A DNA stretch of 64,000 nt from assembly GCA_025558095.1 (NCBI GenBank), contig JAIVFI010000017.1:310001-374000 (forward strand), given 5' to 3'. A program made the position numbers and the translations under genes. The notes under the pieces are model-generated. The model made no database searches and was not told where the DNA came from. It saw only the letters and a program-made list of their open reading frames with translations. Position 1 is the first letter of the stretch, and the number at the start of each line of letters is the position of its first letter. The DNA is from Hyaloraphidium curvatum. Lineage: Eukaryota > Monoblepharomycota > Hyaloraphidiomycetes > Hyaloraphidiales > Hyaloraphidiaceae. This document shows positions 1 to 10,895 of this stretch, piece after piece.

Positions 1-3000
1 ATCGCAGGGCGTTCGGGTCCACCGAAGGCTTCACAAGCCCCAGGTTCGCAAACTTGGCGTTCACCAAGTTTCGAATCGCAACCGCGTCGCTGTACACTTC
101 GGATCCCTCCTCGTTGTACGTGCACGCGTTTTCGCACATCGTGTCCAAGTCCTTCTTGAACTGGCGAATGTCGGAGTAAAAGGGGTAGCGTACGCGCGTC
201 CGAATCATCTCCAGCGATATCGGATTCTTGATTTCCCGATAGTAATCTGCCCAATCCTTGCGGGCCGGGAGCGACCAGAAAGCTTCGGCTCGGCGGCGCT
301 GGGATCCGTCACTGCGGGACCAGGCAATAAGTGGGCGCCAGGACCGGTAGAAACCACAAAAACCACGCACCTTTCGGGCACAGTCAAGTCCTCGATAGCT
401 CGCAGAACGTCCTCCATGACGGCGTTGAACTTGGCGCGAAGATCGGGCCGCAAGTTGTCAGTCACCGCCATCGGATCTTGCCCGTTGAGGTGGCCGCTGA
501 GCTGCTTGCGCTGCTTCTTCGTCAGCTTCTCCTCCCCGTCCGTCGACTCCCGCGTCGATCTCGGCCGCTTTCTCCCGCGAGTGCCGACCGACGAGACGTC
601 GTCCTCCGAAGGCTGCTGGCTCTGGGAGGCGTGGTCGTCCTCGTCGTCGTGGCCCGAGTCCGATCCAGCATCAGCAGGCTTCCCCCCTCGCTTCACTTTC
701 CGCCGCAACCTGGCCTGCGCCTTTTGCTGCTTCACAGCGAGCTCGCCCTTCTCCACTGCGTTGACGAACTGCTCCTCCGTCATCCCGTCGTCGTACGTGA
801 CGTCCTTCCGGATCCTCTGTCCCCGTCCCGTGTCGAAAAGCTCGTCAATATCCTCCCTCAAGTGCTCCCGGCGGTAGATGTCGGGCAGCTCGTCGTCCTG
901 CATCAGCCGTTCCTGCGGCCCGCTGGTCCTCACGTCAACCCCCGCTTCCAGCCAGTCGACCGCATCCTGCTGGATCCGCTCCTGGTCGATCTGCCGGAAA
1001 AGCTCGCGCTCCCAGTCCGAACGGGCGATGACTTCGTTAAGCTCCTCGTCGTTGAGCTCCGGCTCGTCAGCATTCTCCTCGTCCACCTCGTCGTCCGCGC
1101 CTTCGATGAGAGCCCGCAAAAATGCCTCGCGCTCCTCCGCGCTGGACTTGTTGTCGAACTTGCCGGCTTGGATGACCTTGCCGTCCATGTCCAGCTTGAA
1201 CTGCGCGCGCTGCAGAATGTTCTCCTCGATGGAGCGGGAGGTGATGAGCCGCAGGATGCGGACTTCGTTCTTCTGTCCGATGCGATGGGCTCGGTCCTGC
1301 GCCTGCAGGTCCTGGTGCGGGTTCCAGTCGCTGTCGAAGATGATGACCGTGTCGGCGACCTGGAGGTTGAGGCCCAGGCCGCCGGCGCGGGTGCTGAGGA
1401 TGAAGAGGTTGTAAGGAGAATCGGGCGCGTTGAACTTGGTCAGCATGTCCTGGCGGGCGTCGGCCGTGTTGCTGCCATCCAGGCGCAGCCAAGTGTGCTT
1501 TCTCCAGCGGAGATAGTCCTCGAAAAGGTCCATCACAAGCGTCTGCGTTGGGCGTCGGTGAGGCGAAGCACAGCGGGCGCGGCATTCACAGAGACGCACC
1601 ATCTGGAAAAAGATGAGCACCTTGTGGCCTGACCTAAACAGCTTGGGCAGGATCCGATCGAGCAGCTCGAACTTGCCGCTCGCGCGGAAAATGTGAAGGT
1701 TCAGCTTGCTCGCGACGTTGACGTTCTCCTCCACCTCGCCAAAGACGTAGGGGTGGTTGCAGACTTTCCGGAGGTGCATGACGGTGTTGTTCAAGCCCCT
1801 CACGCCGCCCTTGGGACTGCCGAGGCGCTCGATCAGTCGTCTGTCGCCATGCACACCGCCGCAAACCCACCCCTTGTCCTTCTCCGAGACCATGGGCAGG
1901 AAGCCGTGCTTCCGGATCTGGTCGTAGAGCCGCTGCTGGAGCGCCGACATCTTGCACTTGACAACGGTCTCGACCTTGTCGGGCAGCTCCGACTCCACGT
2001 CCTTCTTGAGGCGGCGGAGGAGGAACGGTCGCAGGACCTTGTGCAAGCGCTTGATGATGAGGAGCTGCTCCTCTTCGTTCAGCTCGAGCTTCTCCTGGCC
2101 GGCAGCCGTCGCGAAGGGACTGTTGAACCACTCGTCGAACGTCTTGACCGACGCGAAAATCTTCGGGCAGATGAAGTTGAGGAGCGCCCAAAGCTCGGGG
2201 AGGTTGTTCTGCGAACCACGGACGACGTCAGCGCCGGTTCCAGGGATTCGAGACCGCCCCGCGTCTCCCGTAGCTCAACATGGTCGTGCAAGCGCGTGAT
2301 GTCGCCACGTGTCGCAATCGCAGCATCTCTGCCGCGACCCGGCGACGTACGCTGACACGCGTCCTCATCCTCACTGGTCCCCCGTCCCGCGAACAGCGAC
2401 CCACCTGGAGGGGAGTGCCGGTGAGGATGAGCCGGTACCGGGAGGTGTAGTACTGGGTGAGGGTTGTGACGAGCTTGGAGTTGGCGTTCTTCATGCGGTG
2501 GCCCTCGTCGATGATCATGTGGACCCATTTGATCTTCGACAGCACGGGGCGCTCGCGGATGATGTACTCGTAGGTAGTGAGGAGCACGTTGAAGTCCCCC
2601 GACTTGAGCGAGTAGGTCATCTCGCGGCGCTGCTGCGGGGTGCCCTTGAAGACGATCTTCTTGAGGTCGGGGGCCCACTTCTCGAGCTCCATCGACCAGT
2701 TGGTCACCGTCGACAGCGGCACGATGATGAGGAAAGGACCGGCCTGCTTCTTCTTCTCGTACAGGTAGGTGAGGAGGGAGATGGTCTGGATTGGAGGCAC
2801 GCGTGAGAACAGCTTCTGCGCGCAAAGGACGAAAGAGCCCACTTGGATCGTCTTGCCAAGGCCCATCTCGTCGGCCAGGATGCCGTTGAGACGGTTGTTG
2901 TACAAGCTGACCATCCACTGGAGGCCTTTGAGCTGGTACTCCTTGAGCTCGCCTCCCTGGAGCATCTCCGGCTGCGCGTTGATCTCCTCCTTGACCTTGT

Positions 3001-4732
3001 GCGCGACGCCGTAGTAGTCCTTGTTCCTCGCCATTTCCTCCTCCTCGTCGTCGTCCTCGTCCACGTCGACGTCCAGCGGCGGGACGCCCCCGCCCTCGCC
3101 GACCGTCTCCTGCTGGGCAATGACCTGGTTGGTGAGGTTCTTGAGGAACTCGGTCGTCTGGCCGAGGATGTGGACGATGCGCGTGTTCTTGGACTCCTGC
3201 ACGAGCTTGAGGTAGGCCTCCTCGTCTGCGGCGCAACGTCAGGTCCGATTCAGGTAACTCCGGGAACGGCCACCCACCGTCCTCCCTGAGGGCTCGCAGC
3301 CGTTCCTTGCTCAGCGTCTCCAGCCGTGCCAGCTCCTCCTTTTCGATCTTGGTGTGGAGCTTCGACACGATCTGGTTCAGCTTGGCCTGCCGCACCTGGC
3401 GCGTCCTGTGGGCGTTGAGCAGCTCCTTGCCGTGGTTCGTGATGGAGGCGATGAACTCGTGCTGCCGGAGCTTCTCCTTCCGCTCCCGCTCCACGCGCTG
3501 GCTCCGCTCCATCTTCTCCGTCCCGCGGATGTCCCGGATGCTGTGCTTCTTCATCCGCCGGTACGAGCTCCGCTCTACGGCCGTGGCCAGGGCGGTCGCC
3601 TTCGTGAGGCCCTGCACGATGTCCTCGCGCAGCCGCTTCTGCTTGTCCAGCAACCGCAGCGCCTTGAGCTCAATCAGGGCCTTGAGGTTGGCCGGCGAAC
3701 GGGGCTTCGCGGACCCGGACGCCCCGCCCTCCGGAGCCTCGCCGGCCTCCGCCTCCGAATGTTCCTCCGGCCTGGAGCCGGGCAGGCTCTCCAGTTCGCC
3801 GATCCGGTTGATGATCCGCGCCCTGGCGAAACGTTCGCGCTCCTCGGCCAGCGCCGCGACGTCGATCCCCGTCGGCGTGATGCTGGGTATGAGCACCTTG
3901 TGTGCCACCGCCGCGTGCTCCGCCGTTGTCATCCTCCGCCGCAAGAGCAGGTACGGGTTCGACTCCCTCGTGACGCGCACCTGCGGGAACAGCTTCCCGA
4001 GGGCCTGCATGCCGCCGGCGGGAGCCGGCGAGGGGTTCGCGGCCGACGCGGCCTGCCTCTTCTGGTCCTCCAGGTCCGCGACCACCTGTCGCGCCTGCTG
4101 CCGCACGACGGCCCGCTCCGTGTCCGAGGCGGGGGTCATGGGCTGCTCGACCTCGCCGGGCGCGGCCAGGTCCAGCTCCTCCAGCTTGACCGAACCCGGC
4201 TCGAACAGCGCCTTCTGCAGCACCGGCGGCAGCGGCGCGCTGCGTGCCATGTAGCGGTAGGCGGCGATCTGCACCTGCAGCGCCTGCAGCTGGTCCGGCG
4301 TGAAGCCCGCGTCGGGGGCCGGGGGCGGTGCCGGCAGCGGCTGGGCCGGCTGCGGCTGCGGCGGGCGCGCGGCCGGCGCGGCAAAGAGGTTCTGCACGGC
4401 GGCGAGCGCGGGCTGCGGCTGCGGCGCCGCGAACAGCGGGTTGCCGGCCTGCTGCGCGCGCTGCCCGAGGAGCGTCAGCTGCGCCGCCTGCTGCTGCGCC
4501 GACTCGCGCAGCCGGCCCTGCATGCGCAGGATCGCCATCAGCCGCGCGTACGTCGGCTCGCTCTCGTCGAGCCCCTGCGCCTTCATGGCGTGGACGACCT
4601 GGGAAGTGTGAGAACTAGCACCGCACCACCGCCCCACCCGGCACCCACACTCAGCAGCTTCTGCAGGTCCTCCGGCGCCATCATCTGCGACGCCCCCGGC
4701 GGCCCGGGAAACCCACCTGGCGCCCCTTCCAT
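1..4732 (-). CDS. SNF2: SNF2/STH1-family chromatin remodelling ATPase (C-terminal end cut by window edge)
   Basis: Catalytic subunit of a SWI/SNF or RSC type complex that slides or evicts nucleosomes using ATP. Exons read from 4649-4732, 3278-4598, 2405-3225, 1600-2208, 371-1542 and 1-311; all phases join and about 1,439 residues lie in the window. Domain order: Pro/Gln-rich N-terminus, QLQ domain ([10 protein letters not shown], near residue 125), HSA helix region ([16 protein letters not shown]), SNF2 ATPase with Walker A (DEMGLGKT) and a DEGH box (IIDEGH), helicase C lobe (AHRIGQ), SnAC-like acidic region ([15 protein letters not shown]), then a bromodomain ([24 protein letters not shown]) that runs off the left edge. 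The QLQ, HSA and bromodomain separate it from INO80, CHD and ISWI proteins. The intron at 1543-1599 is 57 nt and stop-free. The start ATG at 4732 is chosen because it opens exon 1 in frame, but the frame stays open to 4963, so a longer N-terminus is possible. Confidence 0.93.
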
Positions 4733-5098
4733 GGCGCTGGCGGGACCGGACCGGGTCGAAACTTTTAGGGGAGCCGAAGTTGCTCGGAGAAACCCCTTGG
4801 CTTTGACTTGGACTGTTGAACATGCCATCGACGGCCCAGGAGGGCTCGACGGCGGCTGAACGGGTCGAGAAAGCGTTTCCTTCAATATGGTTCGTGCTTC
4901 CTGAACGTCCCAGTTGGACCGATGAGCTGATCCTGACCGCTCCCGGCCTCGACAATCTCCCATCTCCTCTTCCCACGCGCGTCACTCTTAAACTGCCTCT
5001 CCTTCTCTCCCTTTTCTTCGCACAGCAACGATTATAGTGTACGTCTGCGCGGGACGCGTGGTCTTTGCCTCTCCTGCTAACTCCTTGGTCTTCGGAAG
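4733..5098. promoter_or_regulatory. Divergent intergenic region between SNF2 and MIX23
   Basis: About 370 bp separating two outward-facing genes. It probably holds both promoters and the unresolved first exon of MIX23. A pyrimidine tract ending in CAG at about 5025 and a possible donor GTACGT at 5038 suggest an intron inside it. I see no other gene. Confidence 0.4.
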
Positions 5099-5509
5099 TA
5101 TTTCAAGGCCACGCTGAAGAGTCTCCGGGCTTTGGATGACAGCGTGGTCGTGAAGTGAGCCCTCGTCGGTCATTTCCTTACTCTTCGGGCTGACTGTCGT
5201 GCCTGCAGGCTCAACTCTCTTCGTGGTCAGCCTCGGGACGCGGAGCGGAATGCCGACTCGTGCCAGCTCTTCCGGAAGGAGCTCCTGGCCAGTTACGCGG
5301 CGCGGACCGACATTTTGGACTATTGCATCCCACTTGCCGAGGCCCAGTTGGCGCAGCTGGACCGGAGCGCCGGGCTGGAGCAGCGGAAAACTCTGGAGCT
5401 GCTCATCAGCGAGCGCACAGTGGAGGAGATTGTCCGGGAGCGGACCGCGGACGTGTTCAAGGCAAAGTGCCGGCCTCTGGCACTTGTCGAGGATCGGAAG
5501 CCGCCTTAG
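5099..5509 (+). CDS. MIX23: MIX23 (CCDC58) family mitochondrial intermembrane-space protein, 5' exon not resolved
   Basis: Small helical protein of the MIX23/CCDC58 family, which in yeast acts in the mitochondrial intermembrane space and supports protein import. Two exons are clear: 5099-5154 and 5209-5509, joined across a 54 nt intron to give the family block SLRALDDSVVVK followed by LNSLRG. Further family features are ADSCQLFRKELLASY with a second Cys in DILDYC, and the C-terminal SERTVEEIVRERT with VFKAKC. An acceptor (CGGAAG) precedes 5099 and no in-frame ATG follows it, so a start exon must lie upstream, perhaps with the GTACGT donor at 5038. Family assignment rests on the conserved blocks and spacing. 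It converges on the gene at 5691-6555. Confidence 0.75.
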
Positions 5510-5690
5510 CGTTCGGGGCTACACGTTCGTGGAGGCCGGCAAGGTCACTTGCGGGCCTTGTCGAGACGCCCGACGAACGGCACGCTTTGCCATTCGCGCT
5601 TGAGCTCATGGTAGCGTGAGACGGGGTCGTTCTTGCGGGCTGCTTGTCCCAGGGACGGCGGAGGTTAGACGAGATTAGAAAAAGGGCCAG

Positions 5691-6555
5691 CTAGTCAGCT
5701 TCCACCGAATCACCTTTCGGCTTCCCCTGCTTCTTCGGGGCCTTGCCCTTCGGAGGCGCAGCCTTTTTCGGCGTCGTCTGCGTCGCGGTCGTGGTAGTGT
5801 TCACAGCGTTCCTCTGCTCGCGCTCGGCCTCCAGGTCCTCCTCAGGGACGTCAACACCCAGCACCTCGTCAATGTACTTTTGCAGAACGCTCCGGTAGGC
5901 AATGTAGGGTCCCGGCTTCCTCGCGACCGGCTCCTTCCTCGGCGGACGTTTCACGTCGACCGGCTTCCGGAGCGATGTCGGGCCTGCTCGGTTCAGGTTG
6001 CGATTCTGCTGGAACTCTGCTGCTGGTCCCGCCGGCCTCGGACCCCGTTTCGAGTCCGCCGTCGAGGTTCCGTTGTCCCGAGTCCTCACTGCAGCTGCTC
6101 CGAGGTTTCTGCTCTGCTCTTTCGGCGGCGACTCGGCGTCCCGCGTCGAGGCCCGCGCCTTGAAGGTCGACAGGTCCTCCCCTTCTTCGTCCCATTGCCG
6201 ACCGCGCTGGCCCCGTCCGTCCCCGTAGCCGTCCCCATTGTGCCTCTCGGTAACCCACGGCCTCAACGGCGCCGCACGGTTTTGCTCCGCCCGGGCCGCC
6301 GGGGCCTCGGGTTCCCCGCTGCTCTCGTCCCGCCACGGCCGGTACGGCGCCGAGGCCTCGCCGACCACGCTTCTGCCGTTCCACGTGGTGTCGTCCGGAA
6401 AGTGTAGCTCCGCGGCGAGCTCGTCGACGAGCTGGAATACCGTGAACGGCCCGCGGTTCCTAGTTCCGGCCTGGCCCCACCTCGCGCAGGAGCTGGTCCT
6501 CCAAATCCTCCTCGTCGACCCCGGGTCTGAAAGTGTCCCAGTACAAACGCGACAT
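5691..6555 (-). CDS. Hypothetical protein, acidic N-terminus and Lys/Pro-rich C-terminus
   Basis: Two exons, 6481-6555 and 5691-6431, separated by a 49 nt intron, encode 271 residues. I do not recognise the family. The N-terminus (MSRLYWDTFRPG, then DEEDLEDQLLREL) reads as an amphipathic acidic helix. The intron splices exactly where the unspliced frame would hit a stop, giving LLRELVDELAAEL. The middle is low-complexity (Arg, Gly, Glu). A second ordered-looking block (AYRSVLQKYIDEVLGVDVPE) precedes a C-terminal tail rich in Lys, Pro, Ala and Thr. There is no signal peptide or membrane segment. It shares a 118 bp divergent promoter region with the OB-fold gene at 6674. The tail could bind nucleic acid, but that is only inference. 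Confidence 0.6.
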
Positions 6556-6673
6556 TGCTCGGCGGAGACAAGAGCCCGGGCAACGGAGGGGCCGTTGGCA
6601 GCGTCACAATTCGAAGCAATCCTTGAGTCCCTGGCCGTTCCCCGAGTCTTCGCACACCGATCACCCACCAGCA

Positions 6674-7988
6674 ATGCCGTGGCCCACGCTCGACGACTTT
6701 TTCAGCGCGCCCGGGAGCCTTCCTGCTTCGACCGCGCAGCCTCCTCCTCGCGGTGCGCCCGTCTTTCGCCGCAAGACCGTCTCGGCGCTCGTTGGTGGAG
6801 AGCTCGCGCTCGAACTGGACGGCGTCTGCGTCGGGGTCTACCGCCCGCTCTCCAACAACACCGAAGCGGACTTTGCGACGATCTGGGTCAAGGACGAGAC
6901 GGGCGTGGTGTCGGTGCACGTCCAGGGCCGGCGGGTCACGGAGGCAGAGGGAATGATGGGGAAGCTGGTGCGAATCGAGGCCCCGCTCGTCAAGAGCGCG
7001 AGGAAGAACAACGGCGCGAAGCTTCCGGGACTGAGCAGCTACACGCTGGAGGTGAACGATCACCGCGGGAAGCTGTCCGTTCTGGAGGCGGACCCGGTGC
7101 GAATCGATCGCAAGAAGTACAAGCAGGTCCTCGCCGTCGACTCCTCGCCGCCGATCTCGCTCCGCGAAATGGTCTCCGGCAAGAGCGGCGAAAGGGCCTT
7201 TGTGCAGGTGCTCGCGATCGGCGAGGTGAAGCGCACGGCCAAGGGTGTTCCCAACCGCACCGTCTCTGTTTCGGACGGAGAACTTGTGCTGGACCTCTGC
7301 CTGTGGAGATCACAGGTCGAAATCGCCGACAGCTGGAAAAGGAAGCACACGGTGCTCATCGTCACGAACCCGCGCATCTCGGTCTATGGCGGAAACGTCC
7401 AGCTCGCCATCGGATACCAAACATTGATTGAGGTGATCGACTCGCGGGAGGCGGAGGTAAAGTCGGGGACGGCTGCGCGTTCATGTCGGATTCTGACATT
7501 TGTGCTCGCAGCTGATGCGCTCGTTCTGCCAAATGATCCACAAAGGCGAGCCAGAACCTGTTCCAGAGCCCAAGCGCAACCAGGAGACTACCCAGGCCCT
7601 TGCTCCGACATCGCCCGTGCGGTCGACGCCCGAATCCAACCACGAAGCCCGGGTCGCGCTCTCGAACCACGCAACGATCCAGGATCTGCAGGCGATTCGC
7701 GCAAGCTCGACCCCCCCGGCCATTGGCGAAGGTTTCACCGTCGCCATCCTGATCCGCCTCGACGAGGAAGAGAAGCTCATCCGCTGGATCGATGAAACGG
7801 GGCAGTGGACCTTCAGCTTGGAGCACCTGGAATCCACCGTGCACAACCTCGCGCTTTGGGCTCGCCACAACATCCACTGGAGGATCACGAGGGAAGAGTC
7901 GGGGCGGAACAAGATCGAGGTTGTCCGTATCGAGCGCTCGACGGCGACAATGAAGGAACTGTGCGAAGCGGCGGCATGGTCGCTCTGA
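6674..7988 (+). CDS. RPA1/MEIOB-like protein with tandem OB folds
   Basis: Two exons (6674-7456 and 7512-7988) encode 419 residues. The first part reads as two OB folds. One is near residues 40-125 (DFATIWVKDETGVVSVHV). The second is near 155-255, with the strand pattern of RPA1 DNA-binding domain B (ELVLDLCLWRSQVE, then PRISVYGGNVQLAIGY). A third compact domain follows near residues 330-415 (FTVAILIRLDEEEKLIRWID). No zinc ribbon is visible in that third domain, unlike RPA1 itself. The likely role is single-stranded DNA binding, as a divergent RPA large-subunit paralogue such as a MEIOB-like meiotic factor. This is a fold-level call, not a firm orthology. It ends 6 bp from the convergent WRAP53-like gene. 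Confidence 0.5.
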
Positions 7989-7994
7989 CGGATG

Positions 7995-9598
7995 CTACCC
8001 TTCCTCGTTGGCCGTCGCGAGACTAAGGGAAAAGATTCTGACGCTATTGTCGACCTTTACGGGCTGCGCTCGAGGATCCCGGTCGGCGTCAGAGTCATCC
8101 GAACTCTCCGCGTCGACGGCGGGAAGCCTGCGGCTACCCGAGGATGTGAGCAGATATGGCGCGGTCGGGTGAAAAGAAACCGAAGAGATCGTATCTGTGT
8201 GTGTAAGGCTGTGTAAGATTATGTCTGGTGAGAACGGGTACGAGAGCCACACCTTCGTGAAGATTCCAGCCTGCCGCGACCAAACTCGAGTCCTTCTCGG
8301 TCGTCTGCTGATTTTCACCAGCGCCCTCATCCGGGGACTTGGCCGGCAAGCCAAACACTGCCAGCTGACCATCCACGTTGCCGGCCGCGAGGAACTGCCC
8401 GGCGCGATCGATATCAAAGGCCATCCGCTGGTTGGTGTCCGAGCTGCCCCGATCTAGCGCGTAGAGAACCTCGTCCGAGTTGCGGATGTCCCAGCACAGG
8501 ATGAGGTTGTCCTTTCGGGATGCCGAAAACAGGTACCAGCCGTCGACAGAGAACTGGACCTGCGTAACACCGCCCATGGTCTTGCGATCGCTGGCTGACC
8601 TTCCGCCGGCAGTGCGCGCAGGGCGCCTAGTCCTGTCCGCGTCGACTTGGCCGCCAGTTAGAAGGTACAGCACGCCCTTGCGACGTTCGTCGTACAATCC
8701 AATGGAGCGCCCGTAGCTGCCTGCGGCCCAGAGCCCGCTTCGGTCCGGGGAGAAGGCGATCGTGGAAATGATCCCCTTCTGACCATCTTTCGACTTGCGA
8801 GTCGGCGTAGTCGGGATGGTTCGCCCTTCGTTCCCGGGACGGCTCGTGTCAAAGACCTGAACCCGGTTCTCGAAACCGCAGTATAACCGTGCCCCGTCCG
8901 GAGTGAAGCAGAGCGAGTTTGGGCCGGCAACCTGGTCTAAGTGATCGTAGGTCTGGTAGGAGCAGCGCACTTCCCCCGTGTACGCGTCCCAGAGGTGCAC
9001 GGGGTGGTCGCGCGACGAAGCAATAAAAACGGCGCTGGCGGGGTCCAGGTACGAGAAGTAGGGATAGAACTGGCAGTCATAGATCGGCTCCGCCGAGTCA
9101 ATAAGAGTGTTGACCCCCAAAGGCAGCGGTTCCCCCGAAACACTCTCGCCGTGCGGGCTGACCGCACCTCCAGTCAGCAGAAGCTCGGTTACACGGGATC
9201 CGACGTAACACTCACAAAGGAAACACCCGCAGGCAGTTGTCGTTGGTGCTGGCAATGAAGCAGCTGCCATCCGGCGACCAGCGGGCCCCCTTGAAGAAGT
9301 TGCCCTCCGTGGTCGCCACATCAGCAAGCGGCCGGGGGGGCACATCGCCACCTTGCTTCGGCGGAGACACCGTAACGTCGGTCCTCCAGAGCTCATCATT
9401 GAAAATGGAACCCGTAGACGCATAGCAAGGAAGCTGCTTGTCAAAGAAACGTCCGAAGTCGAGTAGAGGCGGGGGAACAAAGTCTCGCTCCGCGGATGAA
9501 GCTTCCATGGGTTCATCCGCCGGGAAATGCTCCTCATTGGTCTCCTCGACGCGTTCCATATCCGCATCGCCCTCCTCCACTTCTCCCGCCGGGTCCAT
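7995..9598 (-). CDS. WRAP53: WRAP53/TCAB1-like WD40-repeat protein
   Basis: WD40 beta-propeller related to animal WRAP53 (TCAB1), which binds CAB-box scaRNAs and telomerase RNA, and to yeast SWT21. Exons 9216-9598, 8253-9157 and 7995-8194 join to 495 residues. An acidic N-terminus is followed by WARWSPDGS-type repeats. The family hallmark block is YDCQFYPYFSYLDP, then FIASSRDHPVHLWD and AYTGEVRCSY. Later blades show CFTPDGARLYCGFENR, STIAFSPDRSGLWAAGSYG and TQVQFSVDGWYLFSASRK. The last exon closes the propeller (SSVSFHPTAPYLLTSS) and ends soon after an acidic loop. It shares only 79 bp with the divergent WBP4-like gene. SWT21 function (splicing) and TCAB1 function (RNP trafficking) cannot be told apart from sequence alone. 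Confidence 0.87.
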
Positions 9599-9677
9599 CG
9601 CGAACCGCGATTGTGCTCGGAATCCCGTCTCAGAACACTCACTACCGACTCCAGACCCCTTCCTGCGCAGCTCGGCA

Positions 9678-10839
9678 ATGGCCGACTATTGGAAATCGAC
9701 GCCTCGGCATTACTGCAAGGTACGTCCTTCTTCTCTGTCTGTCCAGCCGAAGCCGCCGTCTCATTCTCCGGCCAGTATTGCAATGTGTGGATCAACGATG
9801 ACAAGCCGTCCCGGTCGATCCATGAAGGGGGCAACAGGCACAAGAAGAACGTGGAGAGGTTCCTCGGCAACCTGCAGCGGAAGGATGAGGAGGATAAGCG
9901 GGAGAAGGAGACGGTCCGGCGGACGATGCTGGAGGTGGAGAGGAAGGCGATGAAGCAGTTTGCTGCGGACCTGTCCAGTTCGTCGCGTCTTTCGTGCCGA
10001 TTGCTCTTGACGCTAATCTTGCTTTGCTAGATCCGGCGACTGCAGGGGTTGGTGCTGGAGGGTCGTTGCTGGCGGCATCTTCCGCTGGCAAGCCCGGCCA
10101 GCCGCGAGGGACGAAGCGCGGTCTCTACGACTACGGAATTGGCAAGAAACGCAATGAGGACGGAGAGGAAGAGGACGTCGCCGAGGGCGAGGAGGACTTT
10201 GACTCGAATTTCGACTACAACTCGCTTTGGCGGCAGCCTGCGCAGCCCGCACTTCCGGCGACGGCGGCAGCGGCGCCAATCATCGTCAAATCTACGGACC
10301 AGTACGGCGATTGGACTGTCGTGGAGCCCGAGGTTGCTCCCGTTTCCGTCGCTCCGCCGCCGGCGGCCCCGGGATCTACTGCGGAATGGTTCGAGAAGAA
10401 GAATACGAGGCATGCTCGACCGGAAAACGTTTCGTCCGGAGGCGAGCGCGCTTTCGGCACCAGCATCGACATCGGCGGCGTGGAAGAGCGCGATCCGGAC
10501 GATCTTCGGAATTTCAGGGTGGTCGAAAGGACGATCGACACGGGGGGGGACGACGATTTGGCGAGCCTTCCGCTTCCCCGCGCGCGGGCACCAGCTGGCA
10601 ATGGGGCCAATGGAGGTGGTGGCTGGACCAAAGTGGACGACGTCAAATCTGACGTCAAGGATGAAAGTAAAGCCGAGGTCAAGGACGAGGTGAAGGACGA
10701 GGTCTCGGTGAAGGCCGAGGGCGAGGAGAAGGAGGCCGCTGTTCAGGATGCGCCGGGTGGTGCTGAGGACACCGGCGCAGCGCAGACGAACCTTTTCAAG
10801 AAGCGGAAGGTCGCGGGCCAGAATCTCCGGAAGAAGTAG
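9678..10839 (+). CDS. WBP4/FBP21-like spliceosomal protein with U1-C-type zinc finger
   Basis: Exons 9678-9719, 9776-9977 and 10031-10839 give 350 residues. The N-terminus matches WBP4 closely: MADYWKSTPRHYCK, then YCNVWINDDKPS and HEGGNRHKKN form a C2H2 matrin/U1-C type zinc finger split by intron 1. A coiled basic helix follows. The C-terminus ends FKKRKVAGQNLRKK, like other WBP4 proteins. Animal WBP4 carries two WW domains that bind proline-rich splicing factors; I see no complete WW domain here, only Pro-rich linkers and repeated Lys/Asp/Glu stretches near residues 255-310. The protein probably associates with the pre-catalytic spliceosome (inferred from family). Confidence 0.82.
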
Positions 10840-10895
10840 CTTTCCGCCGTCGCGCGCGTCTATGTACAGATGCCGTGATCCCAGACAGACAATCA

